Below are positions 11,358 to 23,244 of a stretch of DNA of 64,000 nt, one piece after another; position 1 is the stretch's first letter, and each line of letters starts with the position of its first letter. Source of the stretch: Hyaloraphidium curvatum (taxonomy: Eukaryota > Monoblepharomycota > Hyaloraphidiomycetes > Hyaloraphidiales > Hyaloraphidiaceae); contig JAIVFI010000037.1 in assembly GCA_025558095.1 (NCBI GenBank), forward strand, positions 434,001-498,000. Direction: 5' to 3'. The translations under genes and the position numbers were made by a program. The notes beneath the pieces are model-generated. The model saw only the letters and a list, made by a program, of their open reading frames with translations. It was not told the origin of the DNA and did not search any database.

Positions 11358-12325
11358 CGCGGATTCAGGCCGGGTCCGGAGGCGGCGGGCGGGCGTTCGA
11401 CGGGTGCTGATGGACGTTCCCGCCGATGGCTGATCAGCCGGGTAAGCCGTGCGGAGGCTCCGCGACCACACAGTGCGGCGCGGACAGCGTCCCGCGCGAG
11501 GCACTTAAATCAGCTTGTTGGGGCTCCGGCTTCGGCGGGGTGCCGGTATCGCATTGTCTAGATGGGACGTGGCAAAGCTGTCGATGCGTGACGGGTCGGG
11601 TCGAAAAGAGGTAGGCTCAAAAGAATCAAGGGCTACCGATTAGGCCCGGATGTCGCAGCGGTCATTCGAGCCGTATCGGAACCCGGGTCGGAGCACCGTG
11701 GACGGACGGCGACAAGTTCATGGGATGGGGAAACCGAATGCAGGTGGTGACCCCCATCCCCGCTCCGGCAGCGGAATGCGGCCCCAGGCATCGACCCTGC
11801 GATCTCTCGTGAACGATGGGCCAGCTGGGAACGATGCGCCCGACCGGTTTCATGGAACACATCCCGCAAGGACCGCGCAACGATTGCCGTGCGGCCCCGC
11901 GGGCGAGGGACGACCCAGGAAACTTGCCCCACCCAACCGGCCCTCACGGCGACCCGCATCATTCCCGGAGAGAGCAATGGCGACAACGCTGAGGAGTTCC
12001 ATGGAACCGCAATGCCCGACCATGAGCAAGCGTGCTGTGCGGGCCCAGGCGCGAGGGACCATCCGCGTATTTCCGCGCTCCCGTCCCCTTCCTCCACCTC
12101 CCCGACCCGCCAAACGCCGGCCCCTCGTCCGCGATTCCTCCGACGTCCCGCCTGTCCGCCGCGGCGCCCCGTTTCCCGGTGCGCCCCGCCGCGAGACCCC
12201 TTCACGTGCGCGACGTCACCGCGCCTGGCTGGCCTCGGAATTCCACCGTCGAACGGTCCCATCCGGGAACCCCCGCGGCTTCCGTCACGCACCGACGACA
12301 CCCCCGACATCGCTGCACGAAGAAG
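11358..12325. other. divergent intergenic region between lectin-MACPF gene and kinase
   Basis: About 970 bp between two divergently transcribed starts (11357 minus, 12326 plus). Several open frames cross it on both strands, but none has a recognisable product. It is presumably a two-way promoter region plus 5' leaders. No individual element can be supported. Confidence 0.4.
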
Positions 12326-13538
12326 ATGGAGAGGCTCAAGGGCATGTTCGGCAAGAGCAAGCGCGCGAGGAGGGAGGCGCCGGCCTCCGCCCCGCCGGCC
12401 GCGGCACCGCGGCAAGGGACCTGCACCGAAGAGGAGGGCAAGGGCGGCATGGCGGAGTTCAGGGCGCGCTACCTCATCGGCCGCAAGCTCGGCGAAGGCA
12501 GCCACGGTGCGTCCCGATCGGCCCTTCCGGGCGCAGGGACGGGGGTGCTGACCGCCCGCACCCGACAGCCGCGGTGTTCGCGCTCACGGACCGCCGCACG
12601 GGCGCCCAGGTCGCAGGCAAGATGTGGGATTTGAGGACGCTCGGCACGGGGGTGGAGTTCGCGCGGGCGGAGCTGGCCGCCCTGGCGGGGTGGGAGGCCT
12701 CGGGGAACGCGCACCTGGCGGGGATGCTCGGGTGCTACGAGGGGGACGGGAAGGTGTGGATGGTCACCGAGGCCGCCGATGGGGATCTCCTGGACCTGCT
12801 GGTGCGGAGGGGGGGTTACGTGGGCGAAGGGGAGGCGGCGTGGGTGCTCAGGGCGGTGCTGAGGGGGCTGGAGGGGATGCACGGGCGGGGGTGGGCGCAC
12901 AGGGACGTGAAGCCGGACAACGTGCTGCTCAAAGGTGGGCCGTTTGTCCTGCTGCGGTGCAGGGGCTGTTGCTGACGATGGGGGCAGGGTCGAGGGTGTG
13001 GCTCGCGGACTTTGGCTTCGCGGCGAGGGCGGGCGACGCGCAGGCGCTGCAGACCGTGTGCGGGACGCCGGCGTACATGGCGCCCGAGATGGTGGACAGG
13101 ACGGGGCACGGCGTCGAGGTCGACGTGTGGGCGTGCGGGGTCATGCTTTGTGGGTTCACTTGGCCAGGACGGAGGTTCCTGGCCTGAACGCTGAACTCGT
13201 TCCCGACGGCAGACGGCATGCTCTGCGGATACCTCCCCTTCTGCTCCCCCCGCGGCAGCTCCCTCGAGACCATGCTCCTCGTGAAGCGGGGCGAGCTGAA
13301 GTTCGACGCCAGGGACTGGGCCGGGGTCTCGGACGACGCCAAGGACTTCATCTCCTCGCTCCTGGAGCGGGATCCGAAGGTTCGGCCAACGGCGGAGGAG
13401 GCGCTGCGGCATCCGTGGCTGGGACGGGCCGACGGGTGGGATCCCGAGGCCGGGGCGGGGCAGGTGCAGGCGATGGCGGCCGGGAACCCAACCGGTGCCT
13501 CGCCGGTGGTTACGCAGCCCATCGCGGTTGCAGTGTGA
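12326..13538 (+). CDS. CAMK-like serine/threonine protein kinase
   Basis: Four exons (12326-12506, 12569-12934, 12988-13149, 13213-13538; introns 62, 53 and 63 nt) encode about 344 aa. After a basic 45-residue leader the kinase domain runs almost to the end. It has a glycine loop GEGSHA, the Lys in VAGKMWDL, the catalytic loop HRDVKPDN, DFG as ADFGFAA, a T-loop TVCGTPAYMAPE, and a DVWACGVML segment that continues through the last intron into YGMLCGYLPF. The C-lobe ends with DPKVRPTAEEALRHPWL, typical of CAMK-group kinases. Unlike the kinase at 2253 it has only a short C-terminal tail. Role and substrates are unknown. Each intron contains a CTGAC- or CTGA-like branch site, which helped fix the splice sites. 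Confidence 0.85.
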
Positions 13539-13987
13539 GCGCGCTGGATGCGCCTATGACTTATGTGGACGCTGCTGGGCATGACATGGAGCTGTCAATC
13601 ATGGTATCGCTAGTCGCTGTTGCAAATTGCCGGCGTAAAATAGAGCATTGATTAGTGCCTTTAAGACGGTGCGCATCTTAGATCCGCATCACTCGTACTG
13701 GCAACGAGGGCTATTTTGTTGCCGGGGTTTGGGAGTGGCGTTGGGACGAGCTGGGCCGAGTGACCGGCCTCATGCGCCACGGGGCGGGCGTCCCAAGCAA
13801 ACCGACGTCGACTGCACACGCAAAACCGGCAGTTTAGCGCTCCAAAGCATCGACAGCTGCTCCTTCGAAGTCGCACGTACCGCGGCAGACGTTTCCGCGG
13901 CAGAACTTCGCTTAGCAGCGGCGCGCGGTCGACCGCGACCAGCTCCCCCCCGCGGGGACCCGCGTCCCTCCTCCCCTCTGCCCCTCG
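13539..13987. other. intergenic
   Basis: About 450 bp between two plus-strand genes. The first 130 bp are relatively AT-rich, as expected for a 3' end. No other feature is visible. Confidence 0.35.
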
Positions 13988-16430
13988 ATGACGACTCCGT
14001 TTCCGTTCGCGGCGCCGCCGGCCCCGCCGGTAGACACGCTGCTGTTCCGCGACCCGCCGTGCGGCGACTACCTGCGGTCGGCGGCCTTCCTCCTGCCGAC
14101 GGGCTCGCCCCCGCTGTCGCCCGACCCGCGCTCGCTGCCCGCCACGCCCCCCAAGAGGCCCTCGGGCGGGCTGGCCGAGCTCCCAATTCCGAACAGCGAG
14201 GCGCGGGAAGCCAAGGCGCAACCGGCCGCGTGGGGCCTGGCAGCGGGTGCAGCTACCGCAGCAGGAAGAAAGCATCACACGCCGCGCGGCACCGCCAACG
14301 AGGACGGCTGCGGGCACTTTGCGGGCGCGCTGGAGCTCCCCCGCGCGCTGGACGACGTGCCGGCGTCGGCACAACTCCCGGTCTCGAAGACAAAAGTCGC
14401 GCTGCACTACACGGCAACGTACCTGTGCGACGGGCACGGCGAGCCGGCGCCGCAGGGCAAGCCGGGCACGAGGACGGGTGCCGAGGTGTTTGTCGACAAC
14501 CTTGCAGGGGTGATTCCAGTGACAGTTCATGCGTGGGTCTCGATCGCATTCGATCCTGCCGCGCCTGAGTTGAGATCTGACGCCGATGCATGCTCGCCGC
14601 ACGCACCCCGCCACCTCCCACAGGATGCTCCTCGACGCCGTCGCCAGGGCCGAAGAAACCTTCAACGAGCTCGCCGCCGGCGCATCCGCCGCCGCCCGAC
14701 AGCCCGAGGAGACGCAGGCGACGGGTGGCACGGCGAGCCAGGGACCCATGACGCAGCCGCCGACGCAGCAGCACACGGCCACGCAGCCGCTGACGCAGCC
14801 GATGCTTCCGAGCGAGACGATGGGGCCGGCGTGCGTGCCGGTGGTCGTCGATGCGTCGGAGGTGCTGGTACTTGCGACGCCGAATGCGGGATCCGTGCGA
14901 GAGACCGAGGCCGAGACTGGTGCCGACACGGAACGCGCAGCAACCGAGCCACTCGCCGGTGAAACGCCAGCCGAGCAAGCTCAGGAGCCCCCTGACCCGT
15001 TCGCCCTCCCCCTCTCGTCGGAGCCGAGGTCGCAGTCGCCGCAGCCCGATCCCGAACCTCCCTCGCCGCTGCCAGCGCCCGACCCGCGCACCCCCTTCTC
15101 GCAGCTCCTCCACCACCAGATCATCTCCGCCCTCTCCACCCTCCACGCGCGCCTCACCTCCATCCTCGACCTGCGCTTCCCCTCCGCCTCGGCCGAAAAC
15201 GGCTCCACCCTTCTCCTCACCCTCCTCCTCCCCGCCCTTCCCTCCTCCCTCCCAGCCTACCACACCCCTCCCCACCCTCAACCGCGCCCCGAGATCCCCG
15301 GTACCCTCTATGCGGCCTGCATCGGCGACTCCTCCCTCCTCATCCTCCCGCACCCCCCGCACCCGCCCGTGCTCCCCCTCTTCCGCCGCATACTCCCGGA
15401 CCTGGACCCGTGCTTCCACCCCTGCTCCTACGAGGACACGGTGCACGCCCACCCCCGCTTGAAAGAAGGCCAGTCCCCTCCCGGCCCCGCGCGCGACGTC
15501 GCGCAGCTGGACCTCATGCGCGCCAGGGCCGGCCTGCCCCCGCGGCAGCCAGCGCCCGGCAAGGCGCAGGGATGGGGCGCGGTCTACAGCCCGAGGTCGG
15601 GGTGGGGGCTGGGGATGTGCTGCACGCTGGGCAACCGGAACCACGCGGGGGTGCTGGTGGAGCGGACCAACGTGTACGCGTGGCGCGCGGGGGACGTGCT
15701 GGGGGAGGGCGCAGACGTGGTGCTCCTGAGCGACGGGGTCAAGGACGTGCTCACCGCGGCGCAGGTGGGCGGGCTGGCGAGGAACCCGTGGGAGGGGCTC
15801 TGTGCGCTGGCGGGGGTCGGGGCGGGGACGTCGATGGATGCGGGGGAGGTGCTGGACAGGGTGAGGATGGCGGTGGGGGGTTCGTGGGGCGGAGATCGGT
15901 TGGTGCATTCCCCTGCGCGAATCGGATCGGTGCTGACCGCCTGCCGCGTGTCGTTCAGGTTCGACAGGAAGGTCGCCGAGGTGTTCACCGACGCCCTCGA
16001 GCGCCTCGACGGCGCCCGCCCCGGCCCCGAGGACCTCGCCCGCCTGCTCTGCGCGGCTGCCGTCGCGCGCGGGTCGGGCGACGACGTGACCTGCCTCGCG
16101 TTCCGGCTGCTTCCCCGGGACCTGCTTCCACCGGCCGGTGCGAGGGAAGCAGTGGGGAAGGAGAACGCGGAGCCGAATTCGCAGCATTCGCAGGCGTCGA
16201 GGGCGTCGGTGAGGCTGGGCGCGACGGCGCCGCCGAGCCCGGCGAGCGAGGGGGTGGGGGAGGCGGATCCAGAGTTGGTGCAGGCGCCCGCGGAGCCGGT
16301 ACCGGGGGAGAAGAGGGCGGCGGAGGGGGATGCGGGGGAGGATGGGGCCAAGAGGAGGAAGGTGGACGACGAGGAGGGGGAGGAGGTGGTTGCGACGGCG
16401 CCCGAGGGGATGGACGAGCGGGCTGATTGA
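13988..16430 (+). CDS. PP2C-type (PPM) protein phosphatase with long low-complexity insert
   Basis: Best model has three exons (13988-14532, 14624-15883, 15959-16430), about 758 aa. PPM hallmarks are split along the chain: an NED motif (residues near 100) and the metal-binding DGHGE motif in the first exon; LYAACIGDSSLLIL and VVLLSDGVKDVLT in the second; and GSGDDVTCLAFRLL in the third. These match the Asp-rich motifs that hold two Mg/Mn ions in this Ser/Thr phosphatase family. A Pro/Glu/Gln-rich insert of roughly 200 residues separates the DGHG segment from the rest. The tail is acidic and ends with KRRK, a possible nuclear signal. The first intron donor is uncertain: GTGATT at 14510 breaks frame, GTGGGT at 14533 keeps it. 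The second intron (75 nt) lies inside an open frame. Confidence 0.7.
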
Positions 16431-16677
16431 GAGGGAGGGCCGAAAAGGGACATGCACGAGCGACGGTGATGGCAGCAGCACGGTAGATGGCATTCATAGA
16501 TGAGAAGAGTGATTTCCGCTCGGTTTGGTTGCCGCAGATCCCGCGATGGCCTCGCGGCGTGGAACGGATTCGGGGAGAGTCGGGGGTCGGGACGCAAGGG
16601 TCCCCGCCTCGGGGTCCCTGCCCGAAACTCGGCCGCCTCCCGCTCGTCAACCCGCCCCGCGCGCATCCTCTCCCGCC

Positions 16678-17876
16678 ATGGCCGACGCGAAAGCCGCGCC
16701 GGCGCCGAAGCTGGGCGTCAAGCAGAAGGCGCTCGCGTTCGTCGCGGCCGTCCAGCGCGGGGTCTACGTTGCGGGCGTCGGGGTGCTCCACGCGCTCACC
16801 AACCCGGCAGCGAGAAAGCAGGCACGTGCAATGCCATGATGCGGGCATCGGATGGCGGTACTGACCCACCTGGCCAACCGCCGACCAGCTGATCATCTCG
16901 ATGGGCCCGCTGCTGGCGTCCTCCGCGGCGCTGTACTTCCTGGCCCCCGCAGTGGCCAAGCGGCTCGACGTCATCCTCGAGAAGCTGGTCGCACTGCCGC
17001 TGATCAGGAAGCTCCCCCTGCCCAAGGACTTTGACCTCACCGAGCGGGTCAAGACGGCGCGGTTCACCACGATCGGCCTGTCGTTCGTTCGCCAGGTGTT
17101 CTCGGGGCCGCTGGACAGCCTGTTCTACGCCAACGTGCCCAAGAGTAGCGAGAAAGGCTTCGAGCCCTTCTCGTCCGAGATCTCGCGCGTGAACGCGCTG
17201 GCGCCGCAGCCCCAGAAGGTGCCGGTGCCCAAGGCCCTGGCCATGTACGGTCTGCGGTGTGTATTCTTCGATCGTCGGCCCAGCTTCGAGAGCCGGGCTC
17301 ATTCAGGTCATCTCCAGCACGGCAAAGACACAGGCCGTCTCGTTGCTCGCCCACTTCCTGATCGGCATCAAGGCCATCAAGAAGTTCGTCGCCCCGGTGC
17401 TGGGCTCGTTCTACGTATGTCCTGGAGGCACCTTGGCATCGCAGGCGGCTCACGCGGCGCGCCCCGCAGCTCTACAAGACAGGCGACTGGGTACTCGTGC
17501 TGCTCGCCATCCCCATCTCGCTGCTCCCCAAGGTCAACATCGTACAGGCCTTCCTCGCCCTCATGGGCATTCGCAGCATGAGCGTGAGTGGCCCGTCCGC
17601 CCCGTCTCGACTACGAACCTGATCGCGGCCCGTTAGCGCGAGCTCTTCGAGCCCCTCGTGCTGCGCGACGAGTCCATCGACAAGAAGTCCTTCTTCAAGC
17701 AGAACGCCCTGACCATGGCCGCCTTCACCCTGCCCTTCTACTTCCTCCAGGACATCCCCGGGGTCAACGCCGTCGCTTTCGGACTGGCCCAGGCAGCCGC
17801 GGCGCCGCTCGCGGCGCTCATGCTTTCGCCCGGGGGCGTGGACTCGTTCACGAGCGCGATGAAGAAGACGGAATGA
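16678..17876 (+). CDS. multi-pass membrane protein, EI24/RRT8-like
   Basis: Five exons (16678-16821, 16889-17260, 17307-17414, 17470-17583, 17637-17876) encode about 325 aa with several hydrophobic segments: residues about 50-70, in the middle near the sequence LLAHFLIGIKAI, and near WVLVLLAIPISLLP. The last exon has the pattern LFEPL, charged stretch, then FTLPFYFLQDIPGVNAVAFGLAQAAAA. That resembles the end of fungal EI24-domain proteins (the RRT8/LDS group, linked in yeast to lipid droplets and spore wall). The resemblance is from memory of the family pattern, so the name is tentative. The first intron appears to use a GC donor (GCACGT), and the second donor (17261) is weak. The gene converges with its neighbour at 17962 over 85 bp. 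Confidence 0.5.
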
Positions 17877-17961
17877 GGAGCGGACGGGAGGCCGGCGCGG
17901 GCTCGAGGACTGGATGTTCGGCTCCTGAGGAGCTCAATCAGCTCATTCACACCTCGTCTGT

Positions 17962-19991
17962 TCACTCTTTCCCGTCCCCGAACTCTCCCAGCACCCCCGT
18001 CAGCGCCCTCCAACCCCCCGCGCTCCCGGGCACGTACACCGTGACTACCTCCGAATACCCCATCCGCACCAGCCGGCCGTGGATCTCGGCCTCCCTGTCC
18101 TCGCCCGCCGTGGCCTTCTGGCACTCCTCGTCCGAGTACCGAATCTCGACGTCGGCCCAGGTGCACAGCGTGTCCTCGCTATCAAAAAAGAGCCGTTCGA
18201 TCCTGTCCGCGGGATCGACCTTGCCCGAACGGGCCGTGACGTTCTTGAAGCTGCCCCTCGCGGCGGCGAGGATGAAGTCCGTGTGGAGCTGTTCGTGCGC
18301 CTCGACGCAGCGGGCGAGGCGGTCGCAGCCGCAGACGTAGGGATGGGGGGTCGTGGAGCCCTTCTTGGGCGGAGGCGGTGGCTGCTGCTTCTGCCTGTTG
18401 TACTCGTCTGTGATCGGGAGCGCATCAGGCGGATTCGGGCCAGGGCGGGGAAGGAACAGAGGCCCACAGACGCCGGGGGGAAACTCGGATCCGCTGGTAT
18501 CCGCGGGGGTGATCTTGCGGTTAACCACCAGCTGCCTCGAGATGCGTAGCTTGTGCTCCTTGACGACATAGAAGCCGTGGTACGGCCCGACGCCGTCTTT
18601 CTCGTCTTCCACTTTGTCAGTCGAGTATCCAATGTCCCGCCAGGTGTGCTTCGCGGGGTCGCGGTGGTAGTAGTGCTCCGCCTCGTCCCTGCCCACGGGC
18701 CCGTCGTCCAGGCTGCACGTGTTGCGGCCGAACTGGGTCGAGCTGCCCATCACCAGCTCCGCGTGCTTCACCGCCGAGACCTCCTCGACCGGGGTAGCGG
18801 GGAACTTCCGGGGGCGGCACGTGATCTTGACGGGGTCCGAGGTCGCGGTGCAGCCCTTGTTGTCGGTGACCTTGAGCTTCGCCGTCAGGTTGTCCAGGAC
18901 CACGACGGTGCAGGTTGGGGACTTGCACGTCTTCTTGGCGTCCGAGCGGGGCGGTTGCCGCGGCGGGTAGCCGAGGTCGGGCGGCTTCGGCGGATCAGTC
19001 GGCTCAAACGTCCACTCGAACTCGACAATGTCGCCCAGCGGCTTTGATTTCGACGCGTCGAGCTTGAGCTCCGCCCCGCGCTCGACTGAGTAAGGCCCGC
19101 CGGCGTGGGCTTTCAGGTTCTTGCACTGCAGGTCCCATTTCGATTCCATATGGAGCTGCACGATGAAGTTCACGTCCTGGCTCATGCTCCCCGTCAGCTT
19201 CGGCGGGCTGTCCGGATCGTCGAACTGGGGCAACGGTTCGAGGGAGCAGCCGAAAGAGACCTCCTCCGTGCCCTCGTCGCTTTCGTTGAACGAGTCGTTG
19301 GTGCCCCATGCGGCGGAAACGTTCCCCTTGATCGACTGTTTCTTCTTGATCGTCGTGGAAGGGACCCGGATCTCGTACGTGCCCATGTGCGGGCTCACGA
19401 TCAGGTACACGTCGCCCTCGATCTTCTTCCCCGAATCGGAGCCGGACTCCTGGAGGTTCGAGCCGCCGGCGAACACGGGATTTAACGGTTTGATGTCGTA
19501 GGTCCCCGACGTGTCGTAGGTAGCTTCGACGAGGGTGGCGGTGCCCTTCCAGACGAGCCGCACGCCGGAAACCGTCTGCGACGGATCGCGCTCCAGGTCC
19601 AGGCGCACCTCGGCGCGCGTCCGCGAGTGGTGATCCGTGTTGAACACGAAAAGGCGACCGGTCATGTCGCTCCGCGACTCGGAGGAGAACGTGCCTTCCC
19701 AGGAGCTTCGTTGCGGCGTCCAGATTGGTCGCGACCGGAGCGGGCGGGCGAGGCAGGTGAGCGCGAGGTGCGCGGGAGACGCCGAGGCCCGGCCCACGTT
19801 ATGGAGCACCACCGCGATTCCTCTTCCGGGGACACCTTCCGCATCTTCGGCATCTTCAGATCGAGCTTCGGAGGCTGCGGTAGCGGAGGGTTGTAGATGA
19901 CGGGCACGTGGTCCGAGGGCGTCGGTTCCGGGGCGACGGGGATCCCGTCGACCTCGCTCCGCGGGGGCTGCGATCTCCCATCGTCGTCCAT
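17962..19991 (-). CDS. PKD-domain protein with HEXXH metallopeptidase-like motif
   Basis: The main frame (19705-17962, 580 codons) is preceded by an exon starting at the ATG at 19991. A GT-AG intron at 19706-19797 joins them to about 645 aa. The main frame is also open upstream to about 19812, so the junction is uncertain. No signal peptide is seen at this start. Domains: a beta-rich N-terminal half; a PKD/Ig-like domain (around 18850-19120) with GGPYSVERGAELKLDAS and a following WTFEP strand; then a Cys-containing C-terminal domain holding AHEQLHTDF at 18280-18300. HEXXH is the zinc-binding and catalytic motif of many metallopeptidases; a possible third ligand lies in EDREAEIHGRL downstream. 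Almost the whole coding region is one exon, unlike its intron-rich neighbours, and the architecture is more common in bacteria. Activity is not shown. Confidence 0.65.
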
Positions 19992-20602
19992 CGGTGTGGG
20001 CTGCAGTTTGCGGTGGGTTCTGTCTCTGCAGCGGCGGTTCTGCGTTGCGCTTTGTGAGTCAAATCGGCGGATGTGAGTGTGGCGGTGCAAGGTGGGACGC
20101 GGAGTCGAGGGCGATGAAGATCGACGATTCAGGAAACGCTCGAAAAAACTCGAAAGGGGAGTGCATGAAGCTTCTCCATGGCTGGTATGGCCCGGGAGCT
20201 GCATTGCCGCATGTGAGGCTCTCGAGCCGAGTAAAGGGCCCACGACTGGTCGGTCTCCACGACGGAAGAGAGATATGCACTTGGCAAGCACTTGGGCATA
20301 TATGTGAGATCTAGATTATGTCCTGCGTATTGTGTGACGTCTTTCACGGCTTCGGCATAGATGGACTGAAGGCGCAGCTCAGCACTACGCTCTGGACATC
20401 ATCCATCGCTCTTACTGCGAAGGAAGGCGATGCGAAGATAGAGAATCACCCTGACAATCAAATTTCTTTTTGTTGCTGGTGTCGCTGGGCGCAATAGCGT
20501 TTCAATCGGGTTGAACGGGTCGCAAGGCCGGACGCACGCGGCGGGACGAGCGACCCGGTTTGAAACGCGGTCAAGGACGTGTCCTTCCTTCCTCTTCTCG
20601 CG
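19992..20602. other. divergent intergenic region
   Basis: About 610 bp between the PKD/HEXXH gene (minus) and the RecQ gene (plus). Notably less GC-rich than its surroundings around 20280-20480. No motif can be named with confidence; a shared promoter region is likely from position. Confidence 0.4.
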
Positions 20603-23085
20603 ATGGACCGGGCGCGAAAGGTCCTCAAGACGACCTTTGGTCACGATGCGTTCCGTCCCGGGCAGGAGCCGGCCATCAGGCGGCTGATAGAGGAGAACGA
20701 ATCGGCGTGCTGCATCTTCCCGACGGGAGGTGGAAAGTCTCTCGTTTACCAGCTGCCGGCGCTCTGCTTCGACGACGGCGTCACGCTGGTCGTGTCGCCG
20801 CTCATCGCGCTCATGAAGGTGGCGGGCGGCCCGACCTCCTCCGGGCCCGTCCTGACGCGGAGCCGCAGGACCAATGCGACGCGCTGAAGCGCCGCGGCGT
20901 GGCCGCCGAGGCCCTCGACTCGTCCCTGACGAATGAGCAGTCGCGCGACATCAAGGACCGGCTGCGGCGGAACGAGCTCAAGCTCCTCTTCGTGGCGCCG
21001 GAGCGGTTCAACAACGAGTCCTTCGTTTCCATGCTTCTCAACCTGAAAGTGGCCCTCTTTGCGGTCGACGAGGCGCACTGCATTTCCGAGGTTCGTCGCT
21101 GGCCACGGTCGAGGCCCACGTTGCCGGTTTCTGACACTTTTCCCGTCCCCAGTGGGGACAATCTTTCAGGTGACTTTGGTGGACCTCTTCGCGGCCGACA
21201 TCCTTGTCTCATTGGTCTCTAGATCCGACTACCTGAAGCTTCCGCGTTTTGCAAAGGGCTGCGGCGCGCGGAGAATCCTCGCCCTCACTGCGACCGCGAC
21301 ACCTCAAGTCGCCCTCGACATCTGCGCCTCCTTCAACATCGATTCTGAGAAGGGGCTCTTTCGGACGAGCAGTTACAGGACGAACCTCAACATCAACGTC
21401 ACCTATACCGCAACCTCGAAGGAGCGAAACGAGCGGCTTCTGGCATTCTTCAAGGCTCCCGATTCCGTCGCAAAGCTCCCTGGCGCTTCCATCGTCTACG
21501 TCACGCTACAGAAAACCGCCGACGCCGTCGCCGCGTTCCTGACCAAGAACGGGATCAAGGCCGAGTCGTACCACGCCGGCATGGCCTCGGACAAGCGGCA
21601 GACCGTCCAGGACTGTGAGCACTGGTCTCGAACCAGCCAAACGCATTGCTGAGGACCACTTCGCAGGGTTCATGAAGACGAACCAGGCCGTCGTCGTCGC
21701 CACGATCGCGTTCGGCATGGGCATCGACCACTCCTCGATCCGAGCCGTCCTGCACTACAACGTCCCGAAAAGTCTCGAGGGCTACTCACAGGAGATCGGT
21801 CGCGCCGGCCGGGACGGCAAGCCGAGCCACTGCGAGATGTTCCTCTGCCCCGAGGACGTGGGAACGCTCGAGTCGTTTGCTTACGGCGACACGCCCAGCT
21901 TGAGCTCGGTGGGGAGGATGCTGGGGGAGTTCTTTGGCGCCATGGTCAAGACGGGGGGCGTCGATTCGGCACAGGGGTTCTCGGCGGACGGCAGCGCCGG
22001 CGAGGTCAAGGCCTCGATCTACCACTTGAGGTGAGGAGATTAAAGTCCACCGCTATGTTCAATCGGCTCACTTGGCGCTCTCCACAGCCGCGACTGCGAC
22101 ATAAAGGAGACCGTGATCAAGAACATGCTCGCCCAGCTGGATCTGGGATTCGCTCTGCTGACCGAAATCACGCCAATGTATGGGAGCTACGAGGTCGCCG
22201 CGGTGGCACCGAACTGGGACATGAGGACCGAGAGCGTCGGCGATCCAATCTTCGGTGCGTACGCCTTGCTGTTCCGACACTCAACCGCTCACCACCTCCT
22301 TCTCCAGACATTCTTCGCAGACACACGGTCAAGAAGGCCAAATGGGCAATCGTCGACGTGGACACCGCAGCTCGGCAGAACCCCCAGCACGAGCGCTACG
22401 CCTTCATTGGTGCTCTGCAGAAGCTCGAGGACAAGGTCATCATCACCATCCGTGCGAGCCAGGTGATGAACCGCTGGCGGGTGCTCAAGGATCCTCCTTC
22501 CGACCTTGCGCCGCTCGCCGAGGACCTCTACAAGAGGGCGCTGGACCGGGAGACCAAGGAAGTGGAGCGCCTCTGGGCCGTCGTCGGTTTCGCGACGGGG
22601 GACGGATGCCTCTCGGCCAGGCTGGCGCGGCACTTCGGGGACTCGCTGCCCGAGGGCGCGGAGCGGTGCGGGCACTGCTCCGTGTGCCGTGACGGCAAGC
22701 CTTGCGACGCGCCCGGGATCGGTGGCGACTCCCAAATGGATCGGCTGGAGATGTTCGACGACAAGAGGTGGAAGGCGATCCTGTCCGACTCCGCCGTCCC
22801 GAAGGACGACGCGCGGCTGCTGGCGAGGTTCGCCGTTGGCTTCACCTCCCCGCGGATGACGACGTTGAAGCTGGGGAAACATCCGGTGGGCTCCGAGCTG
22901 CTCTTCCATACAAAGGTGGCTGACCGCTTGTCACACAGCTGTACGGCTCGATGGAGGACCACGACTTCCGGACCATTCTCACGTACGCGGAGCAGGAGGT
23001 GAAGAAGGCGACGGGAGACAAGAAGCGTGGTCCGGATGGTCCCGCGTCCCCCAAGTACGACGCCAAGAAGAAGAAGCACCAGTGA
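20603..23085 (+). CDS. RecQ-family ATP-dependent DNA helicase
   Basis: Eight exons (20603-20818, 20869-21090, 21153-21169, 21223-21614, 21667-22030, 22088-22258, 22321-22885, 22939-23085) encode about 697 aa. Helicase motifs appear in order: FRPGQE (motif 0), Walker [25 protein letters not shown] (motif II, completed by a 17-nt exon), LTATAT (motif III), and the C-terminal lobe with FGMGID and [10 protein letters not shown] (motif VI). A Cys cluster follows (CGHCSVC and an earlier Cys), typical of the RecQ zinc-binding domain. RecQ enzymes unwind DNA 3' to 5' and act in recombination and repair. The short length and absence of a long N-terminal region set it apart from Sgs1/BLM types. The tail is Lys-rich, a likely nuclear signal. 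It faces the MAPEG gene tail to tail. Confidence 0.92.
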
Positions 23086-23244
23086 TTCCAGATACCCAAT
23101 AAGTAGATTCTGTCTCGTTCGAATACAGATTGGTCGAGCTCTTTCCCACGGAAGTCGCCCTCAGAAAGCGGTCCAGGTTTATTTCACGGATTCTTCGGGG
23201 GCGAACTGTGGTCCACCTGGCACAGATCCTCTTCTGGTTGTCGC

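Noticed and set aside
11358-11504. In-frame N-terminal extension of the lectin-MACPF protein
   Set aside because: It would bury a clear signal peptide 49 residues inside. The ATG at 11357 explains the protein better.
14253-16493. 746-codon minus-strand open frame opposite the PP2C gene
   Set aside because: Composition is Arg/His/Pro/Gly-dominated with no domain. It is the mirror of a GC-rich coding strand, while the plus strand carries the PPM motifs.
19700-19812. CARDB-like reading of the frame just upstream of the HEXXH gene main exon
   Set aside because: It needs an unexplained one-base shift to join the N-terminal exon. A GT-AG intron at 19706-19797 joins the frames without it.
23110-23130. 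GTTCGAATAC resembling a tRNA T-loop (B box)
   Set aside because: No acceptor stem, anticodon arm or A box could be paired around it.
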